Positions 1 to 9,738 are shown, numbered from the stretch's first letter. The stretch is 64,000 nucleotides of DNA from CAZDCZ01 sp964504155 (GCA_964504155.1 CAZDCZ010000002.1:1-64000), one strand, 5' to 3'. Numbers and translations are program-made. The notes: a model not told the origin generated them from the sequence alone.

Positions 1-24
1 TTACAAAATATTAATTCTAATTAT

Positions 25-2787
25 TTACACTACAATATTAATTATTTTTTTAGGTACAAAAATTACTTTTCTTGGTTCTTTTCCATCAAGCCATTTTTGT
101 GAATTTTCATGATTCAAAACTATTTCTTCTACTTTTTCTTTTGTAATATCAGCCGGTAATTCAAGTTTAAATCTCATTTTCCCATTAAACGAAACCGGAT
201 AAGTTATTGTATCTTCGATTACATATTTCTTTTCGAATTTTGGGAACGATGCAAAACTAATGCTTTCGACATTTCCTGCTTGTTGCCATAATTCTTCGGT
301 AATATGAGGAGCAAAAGGAGATAATAGAACAAGTAATTTCTCTAGTATTTCTCTTTTATTACATTTTAAAGCAGTTAATTCGTTAGTACAAATCATAAAT
401 GCACTTACCGATGTATTAAAAGAAAAATTATCAATATCTTCTCCAATTTTTAGTATTGTTTTATGAAGAATCTTTTGCTCATCATTTGATGCTTTTTCGT
501 CGGACAAATAAAACTTATTTTCTTGGTTATGAAATAATCGCCAAAATTTTCTTAAAAACTTATGCACACCATCTATTCCATTAGTATCCCATGGTTTCGA
601 CATCTCTAAAGGACCTAAAAACATCTCATACATTCTTAAAGTGTCGGCTCCATACTGTTCGACCATAATGTCGGGATTTACAACATTATATAACGATTTC
701 GACATCTTCTCGACTGCATAGCCACAAATATATTTGTCATTTTCGAGAATAAATTCTGCAGAATTATATTCCTGATTCCATTTTTTAAATGCTTCGATAT
801 CTAAAATATCGTTTTCTACAATATTTACATCAACATGAATTGGAGTAACATCATAATCTTTTTTCAAATTTACTGACACGTATTTATTAGAGCCCTTAAT
901 TCTGTATACAAAATTTGAGCGTCCTTGCATCATTCCTTGATTAATAAGTTTTTTGAACGGTTCTTCTTCGCACACCCAACCAATATCGAATAAAAATTTA
1001 TTCCAGAATCTGGAATATATTAAATGCCCTGTAGCATGCTCTGTACCGCCAATATATAAATCAACATTGCGCCAGTATTTATTTGCTTCTTCCGATACAA
1101 GAGCATCATTATTTTTACTATCCATATATCTTAGGTAATAAGCCGATGAACCGGCAAAGCCCGGCATTGTACTAAGTTCATATTGGCAACCGTCTTTTGT
1201 TTTCCAATCACTAGCTCTACCTAAAGGAGGTTCTCCGTCTTCGGTTGGCAAGTATGCATCGACTTCGGGAAGTTCTAATGGCAATTCATCTTTATTAACA
1301 ACATATGGTAATCCTTCTTTAAAATATACCGGAAAAGGTTCTCCCCAGTATCTTTGTCTACTAAAGATTGCATCTCTCAAACGGAAATTTATTTTTCCCT
1401 TACCTATTTTTAATGATTCTATTTTTTTAACAGCAACAGATACCGCATCTTTCACATCTAATCCGTTAAGGAAATCAGAGTTTATTAATTTTCCTTCTTT
1501 AGCATCGTACGATTCTTTTTCTATATTACCACCCGAAACAACTTCAATAATTGCTAAATTGAAATGCTTAGCAAAAGCATAATCGCGAGCATCGTGAGCA
1601 GGCACAGCCATAATTGCTCCTGTACCATAACCCGAAAGTACATAATCGCTTATCCAAATAGGAATATCGTCTCCTGTAAAAGGATGTACTGCATAAGCTC
1701 CGGTAAATGCTCCACTAACAGTTTTTACCTCGGTAAGTCTTTCTCTCTCGGTTTTCTTTTTTGTTTTAAGAATATAGTTTTCAATCTCTTTTTGTTGTTC
1801 TTTAGTAGTTACTATATTTACTAAGTCGCTTTCCGGAGCAAGAACCATAAAAGTAGAACCAAATATTGTATCAGGGCGAGTAGTAAAAACTTCAAATTCT
1901 GTATCAGAATTTTTTACCTTAAATTTTATCTCTGCACCTTCTGAACGCCCAATCCAATTTTTTTGTATTTCTTTAAGAGAATCTGTCCATTCTAATTTTT
2001 CAATATCGTTAAGCAAACGTTCTGCGTAAGCAGAAATTCTTAAAGACCATTGACGCATTATTTTTTGTTCAACCGGATATCCTCCACGAACCGACAAGCC
2101 TTCTTTTACCTCATCGTTAGCGAGCACTGTTCCTAATTTTGGACACCAATTTACCATTGTATCTGCCAGAAATGCTAATCGATAATTTAACAACACTTCT
2201 TGCTGTTGATTCGGTGTCATATTTAACCAAGTTGCAGCCGAAAAATTTTCTATATCGCCACAAGCCGCTTCAATATTTATATTACCATTTTTCTCGAACT
2301 CGCTAATAAGCCCATTAATAGTTTCTGACTTATTTGTTTTATTATTATACCAATGCTCAAACAACTCAATAAATACTCTTTGTGTCCATTTATAATATTC
2401 GGGGTCTGATGTTCTAAACTCGCGATTCCAATCGAAAGAAAAGCCTATTTTATCTAATTGTTCTCTATATCTTTTTATATTAATATCTGTAGTAATGGCA
2501 GGATGTTGACCTGTTTGAATAGCGTATTGTTCTGCAGGCAACCCAAATGCATCGTATCCCATAGGATGCAACACATTATATCCTTTTAAACGCTTATATC
2601 TCGATACTATATCGCTAGCAATATATCCTAATGGATGACCAACATGCAAACCTGCTCCTGATGGATATGGGAACATATCTAAAACGTAATATTTTGGTTT
2701 TGAGTGATTAATTTCTGCTTTAAAAGTTTCATTTTTCTCCCAATATTTTTGCCATTTCTGCTCTATTTGTCTATAATCGTAATCCAT
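25..2787 (-). CDS. leuS: Leucyl-tRNA synthetase
   Basis: Charges tRNA-Leu with leucine in the cytoplasm. This is a class I synthetase of 920 residues, the usual full length for the bacterial enzyme. The nucleotide-binding HIGH motif appears as HVGH at residues 48-51 after a PYPSGAGL stretch. The KMSKS loop is intact near residue 694 ([10 protein letters not shown]). The large editing (CP1) domain lies between them, with [12 protein letters not shown] and the [12 protein letters not shown] editing-site segment. The C-terminal anticodon-binding region ends in a run of hydrophobic residues. The ATG at 2787 gives the expected [12 protein letters not shown] start. It appears to be a single-gene unit, with the + strand tRNA-Arg divergent upstream. 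Identity is certain; nothing unusual is seen. Confidence 0.98.
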   Translation of the reverse strand: MDYDYRQIEQKWQKYWEKNETFKAEINHSKPKYYVLDMFPYPSGAGLHVGHPLGYIASDIVSRYKRLKGYNVLHPMGYDAFGLPAEQYAIQTGQHPAITTDINIKRYREQLDKIGFSFDWNREFRTSDPEYYKWTQRVFIELFEHWYNNKTNKSETINGLISEFEKNGNINIEAACGDIENFSAATWLNMTPNQQQEVLLNYRLAFLADTMVNWCPKLGTVLANDEVKEGLSVRGGYPVEQKIMRQWSLRISAYAERLLNDIEKLEWTDSLKEIQKNWIGRSEGAEIKFKVKNSDTEFEVFTTRPDTIFGSTFMVLAPESDLVNIVTTKEQQKEIENYILKTKKKTERERLTEVKTVSGAFTGAYAVHPFTGDDIPIWISDYVLSGYGTGAIMAVPAHDARDYAFAKHFNLAIIEVVSGGNIEKESYDAKEGKLINSDFLNGLDVKDAVSVAVKKIESLKIGKGKINFRLRDAIFSRQRYWGEPFPVYFKEGLPYVVNKDELPLELPEVDAYLPTEDGEPPLGRASDWKTKDGCQYELSTMPGFAGSSAYYLRYMDSKNNDALVSEEANKYWRNVDLYIGGTEHATGHLIYSRFWNKFLFDIGWVCEEEPFKKLINQGMMQGRSNFVYRIKGSNKYVSVNLKKDYDVTPIHVDVNIVENDILDIEAFKKWNQEYNSAEFILENDKYICGYAVEKMSKSLYNVVNPDIMVEQYGADTLRMYEMFLGPLEMSKPWDTNGIDGVHKFLRKFWRLFHNQENKFYLSDEKASNDEQKILHKTILKIGEDIDNFSFNTSVSAFMICTNELTALKCNKREILEKLLVLLSPFAPHITEELWQQAGNVESISFASFPKFEKKYVIEDTITYPVSFNGKMRFKLELPADITKEKVEEIVLNHENSQKWLDGKEPRKVIFVPKKIINIVV

Positions 2788-2935
2788 ATTATATTTTCTT
2801 TACTAAAAATTATTTATTTTGCGAAATTATAAAAAGTTTACGACTTATTTCCCAAAGATTCTTGAATTTGAAAATTTAAGTTTTTATTTTAAAAAATTTT
2901 CTCACAGAATAGGAGTACATAGCAATTTATTTTTA

Positions 2936-2943
2936 TAAATTTG
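2936..2943 (+). promoter_or_regulatory. -7 promoter element for tRNA-Arg
   Basis: TAAATTTG fits the Bacteroidota TAnnTTTG -7 consensus. It sits 10 bases before the first base of tRNA-Arg, where a short-leader tRNA promoter is expected. No clear -33 TTTG was found. Confidence 0.5.
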
Positions 2944-2953
2944 CACACATACC

Positions 2954-3027
2954 GGTCCAGTAGTTCAATTGGATAGAATATCAGATTTCGGCTCTGAGGG
3001 TTGGGGGTTCGAGTCCTCCCTGGATCA
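2954..3027 (+). tRNA. tRNA-Arg (anticodon TCG)
   Basis: A 74-nt cloverleaf. The acceptor stem GGTCCAG pairs with CTGGATC through one G-U pair, followed by discriminator A. The D loop carries GGA, consistent with the A20 arginine identity base. The anticodon stem TCAGA/TCTGA closes the loop TTTCGGC, giving anticodon TCG (decodes CGA). The T arm is GGGGG-TTCGAGT-CCTCC. The CCA tail is not encoded. Confidence 0.95.
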
Positions 3028-3028
3028 C

Positions 3029-3067
3029 AAAAAAAGCGTTTCGACAAAATATTGAAACGTTTTTTTA
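3029..3067 (+). terminator. Terminator after tRNA-Arg
   Basis: CGTTTC (3037-3042) pairs with GAAACG (3054-3059), flanked by an A run and followed by seven T. It directly follows the tRNA and could also work in reverse for the gene ending at 3083. Confidence 0.75.
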
Positions 3068-3082
3068 TTTTTAGATATCTGT

Positions 3083-3475
3083 TTACTTAACGAGAAATAA
3101 TTTAATAAGAGAAGACCCTATTTGATTTTTATCGAAGTGAATTAATATATCGTAAAAGCCTGTCTTATTACATTTTAATATAAATTTCTCGTAATATTTA
3201 TCATTAAAAGTATTTGTAACAACAACTTTTTCATTATCTAACACTTGAACAATTGCTATACCGGGGAAATCTCCAATATGATTAAGCACAGTAAATTTAT
3301 ATAAAGAGCCTTTATTTAATGTTACAGTTATAAAATATTCATTTTCATATTGATTCTCACTAATCTCGTCTAATTCAAACTTAAATTCCTTTATAAAAAT
3401 ACTTTTTTGAGCATATGCAGAATAGGAAAATAATTGTAAAAAGAGAATAAAAATAAAAAAATAAAACTTCTTCAT
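3083..3475 (-). CDS. Small exported protein of unknown function
   Basis: A 130-residue protein whose family I do not recognise. An N-terminal signal peptide is clear: MKK, then a phenylalanine/leucine-rich hydrophobic core, ending in SAYAQ (likely signal peptidase I cleavage after AYA). The mature part, about 107 residues, is rich in alternating hydrophobic residues and lacks further membrane segments, suggesting a beta-sandwich in the periplasm or at the surface. No lipobox, no catalytic motif and no T9SS tail is visible. It lies between tRNA-Arg and the ExbD operon, with a terminator-like hairpin on each side, so it is probably transcribed alone. Confidence 0.75.
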   Translation of the reverse strand: MKKFYFFIFILFLQLFSYSAYAQKSIFIKEFKFELDEISENQYENEYFITVTLNKGSLYKFTVLNHIGDFPGIAIVQVLDNEKVVVTNTFNDKYYEKFILKCNKTGFYDILIHFDKNQIGSSLIKLFLVK

Positions 3476-3626
3476 TATTTTTGTTTATTAAAAAAGTACT
3501 ATTCTAATTCGTTATACAATAAGATTATTTTAAAGTTATAAAAGTTAGTACAATTTTTTAAACCTACAATATTTATTTAAAATAATTAATCGTAATACAA
3601 ATGTATTTATAATTAAGTTTTTATGC

Positions 3627-3667
3627 AAAAAAAATAGAGAAGCAAATTGCTTCTCTATTTTTTTTAG
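3627..3667 (-). terminator. Terminator of the ExbB-ExbD operon
   Basis: A perfect A/T-flanked hairpin: AATAGAGAAGCAA pairs with TTGCTTCTCTATT around a very short loop, with A runs upstream and T runs downstream. It is symmetric and could stop transcription from both strands. It lies 10 bases past the stop codon of the last ExbD gene. Confidence 0.8.
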
Positions 3668-3677
3668 AAAGTATATT

Positions 3678-4145
3678 TTAATAAACACTTTCTACACTAC
3701 GTGTAGAATAATTTATTTTCAATGCACTACTTCTTCTCAGAGCTTGCTTTACATCAGTAACTATACCCATTCTTGTTTCTTCATCTACTTTAAGCGATGT
3801 TGTCATAAAAGGTCTTTCCTTTTCGTCCATTTTTTCTCTTTCGGTAGTAATATAATCGCGAATGTCTTCTACTTTAGCATAAGCATCGTTTAGTTGTATT
3901 CTAGGTTCAGTACCATACTTTGATATATTTTTTGGTTGACCTATGTAAATATAACTAACAAGTGATTTTTTCTCTAGTTTTTTAATCTCTGTAGCACCAG
4001 GTACATGAATCTTAAGATTAACAGATGTATCTCTCATGTGAGTAGTAACCATAAAGAAAAATAATAACATAAAGATAATATCCGGTAGAGATGCTGTTGA
4101 AACAGCAGGTATTCCCCCTTTTCCTTTTCTTTTAAAACTAGCCAT
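3678..4145 (-). CDS. ExbD/TolR biopolymer transport protein (second copy)
   Basis: One of two ExbD/TolR-type subunits of an inner-membrane proton channel that energises TonB- or Tol-like work at the outer membrane. The 155 residues contain one N-terminal membrane segment (LPDIIFMLLFFFMV). Its Asp occupies the conserved proton-carrying position of the family. A periplasmic domain follows. Family identity is firm; which outer-membrane process it powers cannot be read from sequence. It starts 3 bases after the stop of the upstream ExbD, so the two are surely co-transcribed. The two copies differ strongly in their periplasmic parts, which suggests a heteromeric assembly. Confidence 0.92.
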   Translation of the reverse strand: MASFKRKGKGGIPAVSTASLPDIIFMLLFFFMVTTHMRDTSVNLKIHVPGATEIKKLEKKSLVSYIYIGQPKNISKYGTEPRIQLNDAYAKVEDIRDYITTEREKMDEKERPFMTTSLKVDEETRMGIVTDVKQALRRSSALKINYSTRSVESVY

Positions 4146-4147
4146 AA

Positions 4148-4726
4148 TTATCCTCCTATATTTTTTGGTTCAGCTTCGGAAATAACCTGAGGATACACCT
4201 TACGAACAGCTTTTCCTTGCTCTTCGTTAAGATTATCATATTTTTTTCCAAATTTAGTAAGAGCTAATTCATCTCGAAGTTCGTTATAAGCCGCAGCTAA
4301 TTCATTTTGAACTTTAATGTACATACCATAAGAAGTACCATTATCATTCTGTAACGAAATAATTCCTTTCGAAACCATTACATTTCCAAAATATGGGATA
4401 TCCCTTTCTACTTTTTCAGGTAGATTTTCTTTATCTTCTTTATTCGCGATAAATTCTTTAGCTTTTTCTCTTAATCCACGAATATCCATTTGTCTACCTT
4501 CAACCATTAATCGGTCTTGTTGATCGATAAGAACTACAAAAACATTACGTTCTTTAATTTCTTTCTGCTCATCAACTTGATCTTGATTTTCTGGCATTGG
4601 AGGCAATTTCCTGGACAAACCGGTATCTGTATCCATTGTAGTTGCAACAAGGAAGAATATAAGCAATAAAAAAGCTATATCCGCCATTGACGAACCATCA
4701 ATTTCGACGTTCATTCTTTTTGCCAT
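4148..4726 (-). CDS. ExbD/TolR biopolymer transport protein (first copy)
   Basis: A 192-residue ExbD/TolR family protein. The single membrane segment (SMADIAFLLLIFFLVATT) carries the conserved Asp. The longer periplasmic domain contains a conspicuous charged stretch (residues about 45-60, rich in Glu, Gln and Lys) and a C-terminal region that ends in a PKNIGG tail. It is third in the operon after ExbB and a small membrane protein, and 3 bases ahead of a second ExbD. Tandem exbD genes are the usual Bacteroidota arrangement. No tonB gene lies in this cluster. Confidence 0.92.
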   Translation of the reverse strand: MAKRMNVEIDGSSMADIAFLLLIFFLVATTMDTDTGLSRKLPPMPENQDQVDEQKEIKERNVFVVLIDQQDRLMVEGRQMDIRGLREKAKEFIANKEDKENLPEKVERDIPYFGNVMVSKGIISLQNDNGTSYGMYIKVQNELAAAYNELRDELALTKFGKKYDNLNEEQGKAVRKVYPQVISEAEPKNIGG

Positions 4727-4786
4727 AAATATAATTATTTAATTAAAAGTTTTTGATAAAATTACACTTACCAATAATCTTTTATA

Positions 4787-5215
4787 TTATTTAAACATAT
4801 TGACAATTTCAGTATAGAAAACTGATAACATTGCAATACCCACTAAAAAATACATTGTATATATTCCTGTTCCTACATATTTCAAAACATTAGAAATATT
4901 ATATTCATTATTACCTGCAAAACGAATTGGCTCTGTAGAAGCAAACATATATGCAACAAAAACTACAACTGCAATTGCTAATATCCCTAATAAACTCTTC
5001 TTTATGTCTTTAGGATTACGTATCATCTGAAATATTGGGAATGCTACTGTAAGTATCACTGCCAAACCTGTTAAAATATAACCCCACACAATAAATAGTT
5101 GAGTATATACAGGTTGTTCAGTTCCGGGGATATCTCCTCCAAAATAAAACATTAATCCAAAAAGAGCAGAAACAGCAATAAGGACAATGAAAAGAATCCT
5201 AATTAGCTTATTCAT
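4787..5215 (-). CDS. Small integral membrane protein of the ExbB operon
   Basis: A 142-residue protein with about four predicted membrane segments (residues about 7-27, 40-63, 74-92 and 118-136). I see no catalytic motif. It sits between ExbB (stop to start gap of 2 bases) and ExbD, a position that recurs in Bacteroidota ExbB-ExbD-ExbD clusters as far as I recall, so an accessory or assembly role in the proton-channel complex is plausible. That role is inferred from position only. Confidence 0.8.
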   Translation of the reverse strand: MNKLIRILFIVLIAVSALFGLMFYFGGDIPGTEQPVYTQLFIVWGYILTGLAVILTVAFPIFQMIRNPKDIKKSLLGILAIAVVVFVAYMFASTEPIRFAGNNEYNISNVLKYVGTGIYTMYFLVGIAMLSVFYTEIVNMFK

Positions 5216-5217
5216 AA

Positions 5218-6060
5218 TTATTTATTTTTTTGTGTGTGTTTAACTAAAATATCTATTAAAGAAATTGATGCATTTTCCATATCATTAACAATACCATCGA
5301 TTTTTGAAATAATATAGTTATAAAATATTTGAAGAATTACACCAACTATTAATCCAGAAACAGTTGTAATTAAAGCAAGTTTAATACCACCGGCAACTAA
5401 TGTAGGAGATATATCACCAGCTTGTTGAATAGAGTCAAAAGCACCAATCATACCAATAACGGTACCCATGAAACCAAGCATAGGAGCAATACCTATAAAT
5501 AATGCTATCCAAGTAATACCTTTTTCAAGTAAACCAACTTGAACACCGCCATATGCAACAACTGATTTTTCAACAACTTCAACACCTTCATCAATTCTGT
5601 CTAGTCCTTGATAAAAAATACTAGCAACAGGACCTCTTGTATTTCTACAAATTTCTTTAGCAGCTTCAACTCCACTTTCATCAAGAGCAGTTTCAATACT
5701 ATTTAAAAGCTTTTCAGAATTTGTTGTCGAAAGATTTAAGTAAATAATTCTTTCGATTACAATAGCTAAACCAAAAATTAAACAAAGTAAAATTGTACCC
5801 ATAAAAGCAGGTCCACCTTCGATAAATTTTTGTTTAATCTGTTTGTGTATTGAAGTACCTTCTTCGATTTCTTCAACTAGAACTTCAGCTTCTGTTGTTT
5901 CTGTAACAGCTGCAGTATCAACAGTAGTTTCCATTTCTGATGAATCGACTTCTTCTGTAGCAGCTGTTTCATTAGTATTGTCTTCCTGAGCAACTAAGTT
6001 CATTGATGCCCCATAAGAAAGCATACCAAAAACTGCTAAAAATGCAAATAATTTTTTCAT
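5218..6060 (-). CDS. MotA/TolQ/ExbB proton-channel protein
   Basis: The channel-forming subunit that works with the two ExbD proteins. The 280 residues begin with a cleavable-looking signal peptide (MKKLFAFLAVFGM ... VAQ). A 45-residue segment follows that is very rich in Glu, Thr and Val. Three membrane segments come next, with the family signature in the last two (GFMGTVIGMIGAFD and the LITTVSGLIVGVI segment). The acidic periplasmic N-terminal extension is absent from E. coli ExbB but is seen in Bacteroidota homologues. It is first gene of a four-gene operon (ExbB, membrane protein, ExbD, ExbD). tRNA-Ser lies just upstream on the same strand. Confidence 0.93.
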   Translation of the reverse strand: MKKLFAFLAVFGMLSYGASMNLVAQEDNTNETAATEEVDSSEMETTVDTAAVTETTEAEVLVEEIEEGTSIHKQIKQKFIEGGPAFMGTILLCLIFGLAIVIERIIYLNLSTTNSEKLLNSIETALDESGVEAAKEICRNTRGPVASIFYQGLDRIDEGVEVVEKSVVAYGGVQVGLLEKGITWIALFIGIAPMLGFMGTVIGMIGAFDSIQQAGDISPTLVAGGIKLALITTVSGLIVGVILQIFYNYIISKIDGIVNDMENASISLIDILVKHTQKNK

Positions 6061-6141
6061 GATTTGATTTCTGTTTTTAATTATTAACGATTTCTATGAT
6101 TATAAAATTATAAAAAAAATGCAACTTATTAAAATTTCAAG

Positions 6142-6231
6142 CGGAGAAAGTGGGATTCGAACCCACGATACCGTTTCAGACAGTATACACGCTTTCCAAG
6201 CGTGCGCCTTCGACCACTCGGCCATCTCTCC
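6142..6231 (-). tRNA. tRNA-Ser (anticodon GGA)
   Basis: A 90-nt class II tRNA with a long variable arm. On the minus strand, acceptor GGAGAGA pairs with TTTCTCC and the discriminator is G. The anticodon stem CACGC/GCGTG closes loop TTGGAAA, giving anticodon GGA (decodes TCC/TCT). The variable arm is ACTGTCTGAAACGGT-like, and the T arm is GTGGG-TTCGAAT-CCCAC. The CCA tail is not encoded. Confidence 0.96.
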
Positions 6232-6342
6232 AACGAATATTTTTTCGGTTCGCAAAGTACAAAAAATAATATAAAAAATATAAAAAAAAATAATAATTTC
6301 TCACAAACCTATAAAATAAATAATAATTTTGTAAACTACCTA

Positions 6343-7398
6343 CTACAAATGGGCTACTTCGACTTCCTGTTTTGTCATTTCTCCTTTTAGAGGTTTTTCC
6401 AGACATTTAATAATGTCAGAATCCGCGGAATATTGCCCCAAAAGACACATAAGTTTAGTTACTGCAGCTTCTGTAGTAATATCATAACCACTAATAACTC
6501 CTGTCTTACTTAATTCATTACCTGTTTCGTATTTGCTCATATCTACGCTACCTGCATTACACTGGGTAATGTTTAATACTATTTTACCTTTTTTTATAAC
6601 ACTTTCTATTTCATCGATAAACCATCGACTTGTAGGAGCATTCCCAGCACCATAAGTTTCTATTATTACAGCTTTATTATTGTCGATATTTAATATTGTA
6701 TGCAAAACTTCCTTAGTCATTCCCGGAAAAATCTTACATATAACAATATTGGAGTTTAAATTCGTATTTATCGACAAATCTTTTTTTATTGTTGGATAAT
6801 GAATTGCTCCATAATTATACTTAATATTAATTCCGGCTTCGGCAAGACAAGGATAATTCGGAGATTCAAAAGCATTAAAATATTCGGCATTGTGTTTTGT
6901 TGTTCTATTTCCACGAAATAGTTTATTTTCGAAATATATACAAACTTCCGGCACCATTGCTTGGTCGTTTTTTGATGCCGCAGCAATTTCAATGGCAGAA
7001 ATAATATTTTCTTTTCCATCTGTTCGTAAAGTTCCAATTGGCAATTGAGAACCCGTAAAAATTACTGGTTTTTGTAAATCTTCCAGAATAAAACTTAATG
7101 CTGAGGCAGAAAAGGCCATTGTATCGGTACCGTGAAGTATTACAAATCCATCGTATTTTTCGTAATTGTCTTTTATAATATTAGCTAAATCAATCCACAC
7201 ATCAATATTTAAGTTTGAAGAATCGATTAAAGTAGTAAAAGAATGAGTAGATAGATTATATCCAAATTGATTTAATTCAGGAACTTGATTTAAAATTTGA
7301 TCGAAATTAAAAGGAGTTAACACTCCTGTATCAGGATCATTAACCATTCCAATTGTTCCTCCGGTATATATTATTAAAATAGATGGTACTTTTTTCAC
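6343..7398 (-). CDS. ansA: Type I (cytoplasmic) L-asparaginase
   Basis: Hydrolyses L-asparagine to aspartate and ammonia. The 351 residues match the family length. Both catalytic threonine motifs are present: YTGGTIGM at residues 11-18 and the HGTDTMAFSASALSF segment (Thr-Asp pair). The conserved TGSQLPIG-RTDGKENI stretch follows. There is no signal peptide, which fits the cytoplasmic type I enzyme rather than the periplasmic type II. It lies 65 bases downstream of tatD on the same strand with its own TAnnTTTG element between, so it may be transcribed alone or together with tatD. It feeds ammonia and aspartate metabolism, as the two nearby glutamate dehydrogenases do. Confidence 0.95.
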   Translation of the reverse strand: MKKVPSILIIYTGGTIGMVNDPDTGVLTPFNFDQILNQVPELNQFGYNLSTHSFTTLIDSSNLNIDVWIDLANIIKDNYEKYDGFVILHGTDTMAFSASALSFILEDLQKPVIFTGSQLPIGTLRTDGKENIISAIEIAAASKNDQAMVPEVCIYFENKLFRGNRTTKHNAEYFNAFESPNYPCLAEAGINIKYNYGAIHYPTIKKDLSINTNLNSNIVICKIFPGMTKEVLHTILNIDNNKAVIIETYGAGNAPTSRWFIDEIESVIKKGKIVLNITQCNAGSVDMSKYETGNELSKTGVISGYDITTEAAVTKLMCLLGQYSADSDIIKCLEKPLKGEMTKQEVEVAHL

Positions 7399-7449
7399 TT
7401 TATTATTATTTATAAAATTTACTTATCGCAAAGCTTTTGTTATAAAACA

Positions 7450-7457
7450 CAAATATA
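7450..7457 (-). promoter_or_regulatory. -7 promoter element for ansA
   Basis: TATATTTG on the minus strand matches TAnnTTTG. The predicted 5' leader is about 45 bases. Confidence 0.4.
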
Positions 7458-7463
7458 AAACAT

Positions 7464-8231
7464 TTAGAAATTAAATATCTCTTTTGTATTTGCATAACAT
7501 ACTTCGGCTACTTCTTCAATTGTTATATTTTTTATTTGAGCAATTTTCTCGGCTATATATATAAGATAACTACTTTCGTTTCTTTTCCCTCGTTTAGGTG
7601 TTGGGGCTAAATACGGAGAATCGGTTTCTAAAACAATATTTTTTATATCTACATTCTTTAATGTTTCAGACAAATTAGAATTTTTAAATGTAAGAATACC
7701 TCCTATTCCAATTTTAAAACCCCAGTTAATTATTTTTTCGGCTTGTTCTCTATTACCCGTAAAACTATGAAAAATACCGGTTAACTTTTCGTTCTTTTCT
7801 TTTTCTACAATTTCAAATATTTCGTTAAAAGACTCTCTTGCATGAATAATTATAGGCAAATTACCTTCTTTTGCCATATTTATCTGATATCGAAACACTT
7901 CTTGTTGTTCTTTAATAAACGTTTTATCCCAATATAAATCAATTCCAATTTCTCCAATAGCATAAAATTTTTCTTTCCCAAGGTATTTTTCCAATTTATT
8001 TAACTCATCTTTATAATTTTCATCAACAGACGTTGGATGTAATCCTATCATAGGAAAACAATTCTTCGGATAACTATGAGATAATTCTAATAATTTGTCA
8101 ATTGATTTTGAATCGATATTTGGCAAAAACATTTTCTCAACACTACTATCAATAGCCCTTTTTACAACAATATCTCTATCATCGTCAAATTGTGTGAGAT
8201 AAAGATGTGTGTGAGTATCAATAAATTTCAT
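7464..8231 (-). CDS. TatD family metal-dependent hydrolase (nuclease)
   Basis: A TIM-barrel metallohydrolase of 255 residues, related to the TatD/YcfH/YjjV DNases. All metal-site motifs are visible: DTHTHLY at residues 5-11, the IGEIGIDLYW segment with the bridging Glu, the HARES histidine, the HSFTG histidine and the terminal ETDSPYLAP aspartate. Start ATG at 8231 places the first metal motif at the very N-terminus, as expected. It lies upstream of ansA on the same strand. Family assignment is firm; the substrate (DNA 3' ends or other) is not shown by the sequence. Confidence 0.94.
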   Translation of the reverse strand: MKFIDTHTHLYLTQFDDDRDIVVKRAIDSSVEKMFLPNIDSKSIDKLLELSHSYPKNCFPMIGLHPTSVDENYKDELNKLEKYLGKEKFYAIGEIGIDLYWDKTFIKEQQEVFRYQINMAKEGNLPIIIHARESFNEIFEIVEKEKNEKLTGIFHSFTGNREQAEKIINWGFKIGIGGILTFKNSNLSETLKNVDIKNIVLETDSPYLAPTPKRGKRNESSYLIYIAEKIAQIKNITIEEVAEVCYANTKEIFNF

Positions 8232-8270
8232 AATTATTAACTATTAAACTTTACTAATAAAATAAAGTTG

Positions 8271-8278
8271 CAAACATA
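8271..8278 (-). promoter_or_regulatory. -7 promoter element for tatD
   Basis: TATGTTTG on the minus strand matches TAnnTTTG, giving a leader of about 33 bases. Confidence 0.4.
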
Positions 8279-8292
8279 TTAAAATAGTTAAT

Positions 8293-8324
8293 ATAAAAAA
8301 AGAGGAGTTAAAAAACTCCTCTTT
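8293..8324 (-). terminator. Terminator of the first glutamate dehydrogenase gene
   Basis: AAAGAGGAGTT (8299-8309) pairs with AACTCCTCTTT (8314-8324). On the minus strand it is followed by a T run, placing it just past the stop at 8347. Confidence 0.85.
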
Positions 8325-8346
8325 AATAAATATTACTCATTAATAA

Positions 8347-9687
8347 TTAAACAGCACCTTGAGCAAGCATAGCATCTGCAACTTTAACAAATCCTCCAAC
8401 ATTTGCTCCTTTTACATAATTAACAAATCCATCAGATTCTTTTCCATATTTTTCGCAAGTTTTATGGATATTAATCATAATGTTATGTAATCTTTCGTCA
8501 ACTTCTTCAGCTGTCCAAGGTAGTCTCATTGAATTTTGTGTCATCTCGAGACCTGATACAGCAACACCTCCGGCATTAGCTGCTTTTCCGGGAGCATATA
8601 AAACTTTATTATCAAGAAACACATTTATAGCACCAAGTTCAGATGGCATATTTGCTCCTTCAGAAACACAATAACATCCGTTTGCAACCAGAGTTATTGC
8701 TTCTTCTTCTGATATTTCATTCTGAGTAGCACAAGGTAATGCAACATCACATTTTATTGACCAAGGACGTTTGCCTTCAAAATATTCAACCCCAAATTTC
8801 TCGGCGTATTCTTTTATTCTTCCTCTCTTAATATTTTTAAGCTTCATAACAAAAGCTAATTTTTCAGTATCGATTCCTTTTGGGTCATAAATATATCCTC
8901 CTGAGTCGGAAAGGGTTACTACTTTTCCTCCAAGTTGAATAACTTTTTCGGTAGCATATTGGGCTACATTACCGGAACCTGAAATTAAAACTATTTTATT
9001 TTTAAAACTTTCATTTCTAGTTTTCAACATCTCTTCGGCAAAATATACATTTCCGTATCCTGTTGCTTCAGGTCTCACCAGGCTGCCACCAAAAGAAATT
9101 CCTTTTCCGGTTAAAACGCCTGTAAATTCATTTTTTAATCGTTTATATTGACCAAACATATAGCCAATTTCTCGCCCACCAACTCCAATATCTCCGGCAG
9201 GAACATCTGTATCGGGGCCAATATGACGGAATAATTCTGTCATTAAACTTTGGCAAAAACGCATTACTTCGTTATCTGATTTTCCTTTAGGATCGAAATC
9301 TGACCCCCCTTTTCCTCCACCCATAGGCAATGTAGTTAAACTATTCTTAAGCACTTGCTCAAAAGCAAGAAATTTTAATATTCCTAAATTTACTGTTGGG
9401 TGAAAACGCATTCCTCCTTTATAAGGACCTATTGCGCTATTCATTTCTATTCTATAACCTTTATTAATTTGTATTTCTCCTTTATCGTCTAACCATGGAA
9501 TTCTAAATAAAATTACTCTTTCCGGCTCCGTCAGTCTCTCAAGGATTTTTGCATATTTATACTTTGGATTTTCCTCAATATAAGGAATAAGTGATTCGGC
9601 TACTTCTTGAACTGCCTGATGAAATTCGTTTTCATGTTGATTTTTGGCAATTACCTGAGACATAAATTGTTCTACTTTTTGATCCAT
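8347..9687 (-). CDS. gdhA: Glutamate dehydrogenase, paralogue 1
   Basis: Interconverts glutamate and 2-oxoglutarate plus ammonia. The 446 residues fit the hexameric small (about 50 kDa) class, usually NADP(H)-linked. The catalytic lysine region (TLPMGGGKGGSDFDPKGKSD) is intact, as are PAGDIGVGGREIGYMFGQ, the LTGKG-SFGGSL region and the Rossmann segment ISGSGNVAQYATEK. It carries its own promoter element and terminator. A second paralogue (11164-12501) differs at many positions but keeps the same motifs. Coenzyme preference of each copy cannot be settled by eye; one may be assimilatory and the other catabolic. Confidence 0.95.
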   Translation of the reverse strand: MDQKVEQFMSQVIAKNQHENEFHQAVQEVAESLIPYIEENPKYKYAKILERLTEPERVILFRIPWLDDKGEIQINKGYRIEMNSAIGPYKGGMRFHPTVNLGILKFLAFEQVLKNSLTTLPMGGGKGGSDFDPKGKSDNEVMRFCQSLMTELFRHIGPDTDVPAGDIGVGGREIGYMFGQYKRLKNEFTGVLTGKGISFGGSLVRPEATGYGNVYFAEEMLKTRNESFKNKIVLISGSGNVAQYATEKVIQLGGKVVTLSDSGGYIYDPKGIDTEKLAFVMKLKNIKRGRIKEYAEKFGVEYFEGKRPWSIKCDVALPCATQNEISEEEAITLVANGCYCVSEGANMPSELGAINVFLDNKVLYAPGKAANAGGVAVSGLEMTQNSMRLPWTAEEVDERLHNIMINIHKTCEKYGKESDGFVNYVKGANVGGFVKVADAMLAQGAV

Positions 9688-9730
9688 AATTAGTTTAATT
9701 TTTAGTTTGTAATTTTTTGGTTATACTAAA

Positions 9731-9738
9731 CAAACTTA
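9731..9738 (-). promoter_or_regulatory. -7 promoter element for glutamate dehydrogenase 1
   Basis: TAAGTTTG on the minus strand matches TAnnTTTG, 44 bases before the ATG. Confidence 0.5.

Noticed and set aside
6176..6406. Open frames across the tRNA-Ser region
   Set aside because: They overlap the tRNA and asparaginase stop on one or the other strand and have no start context or family match.
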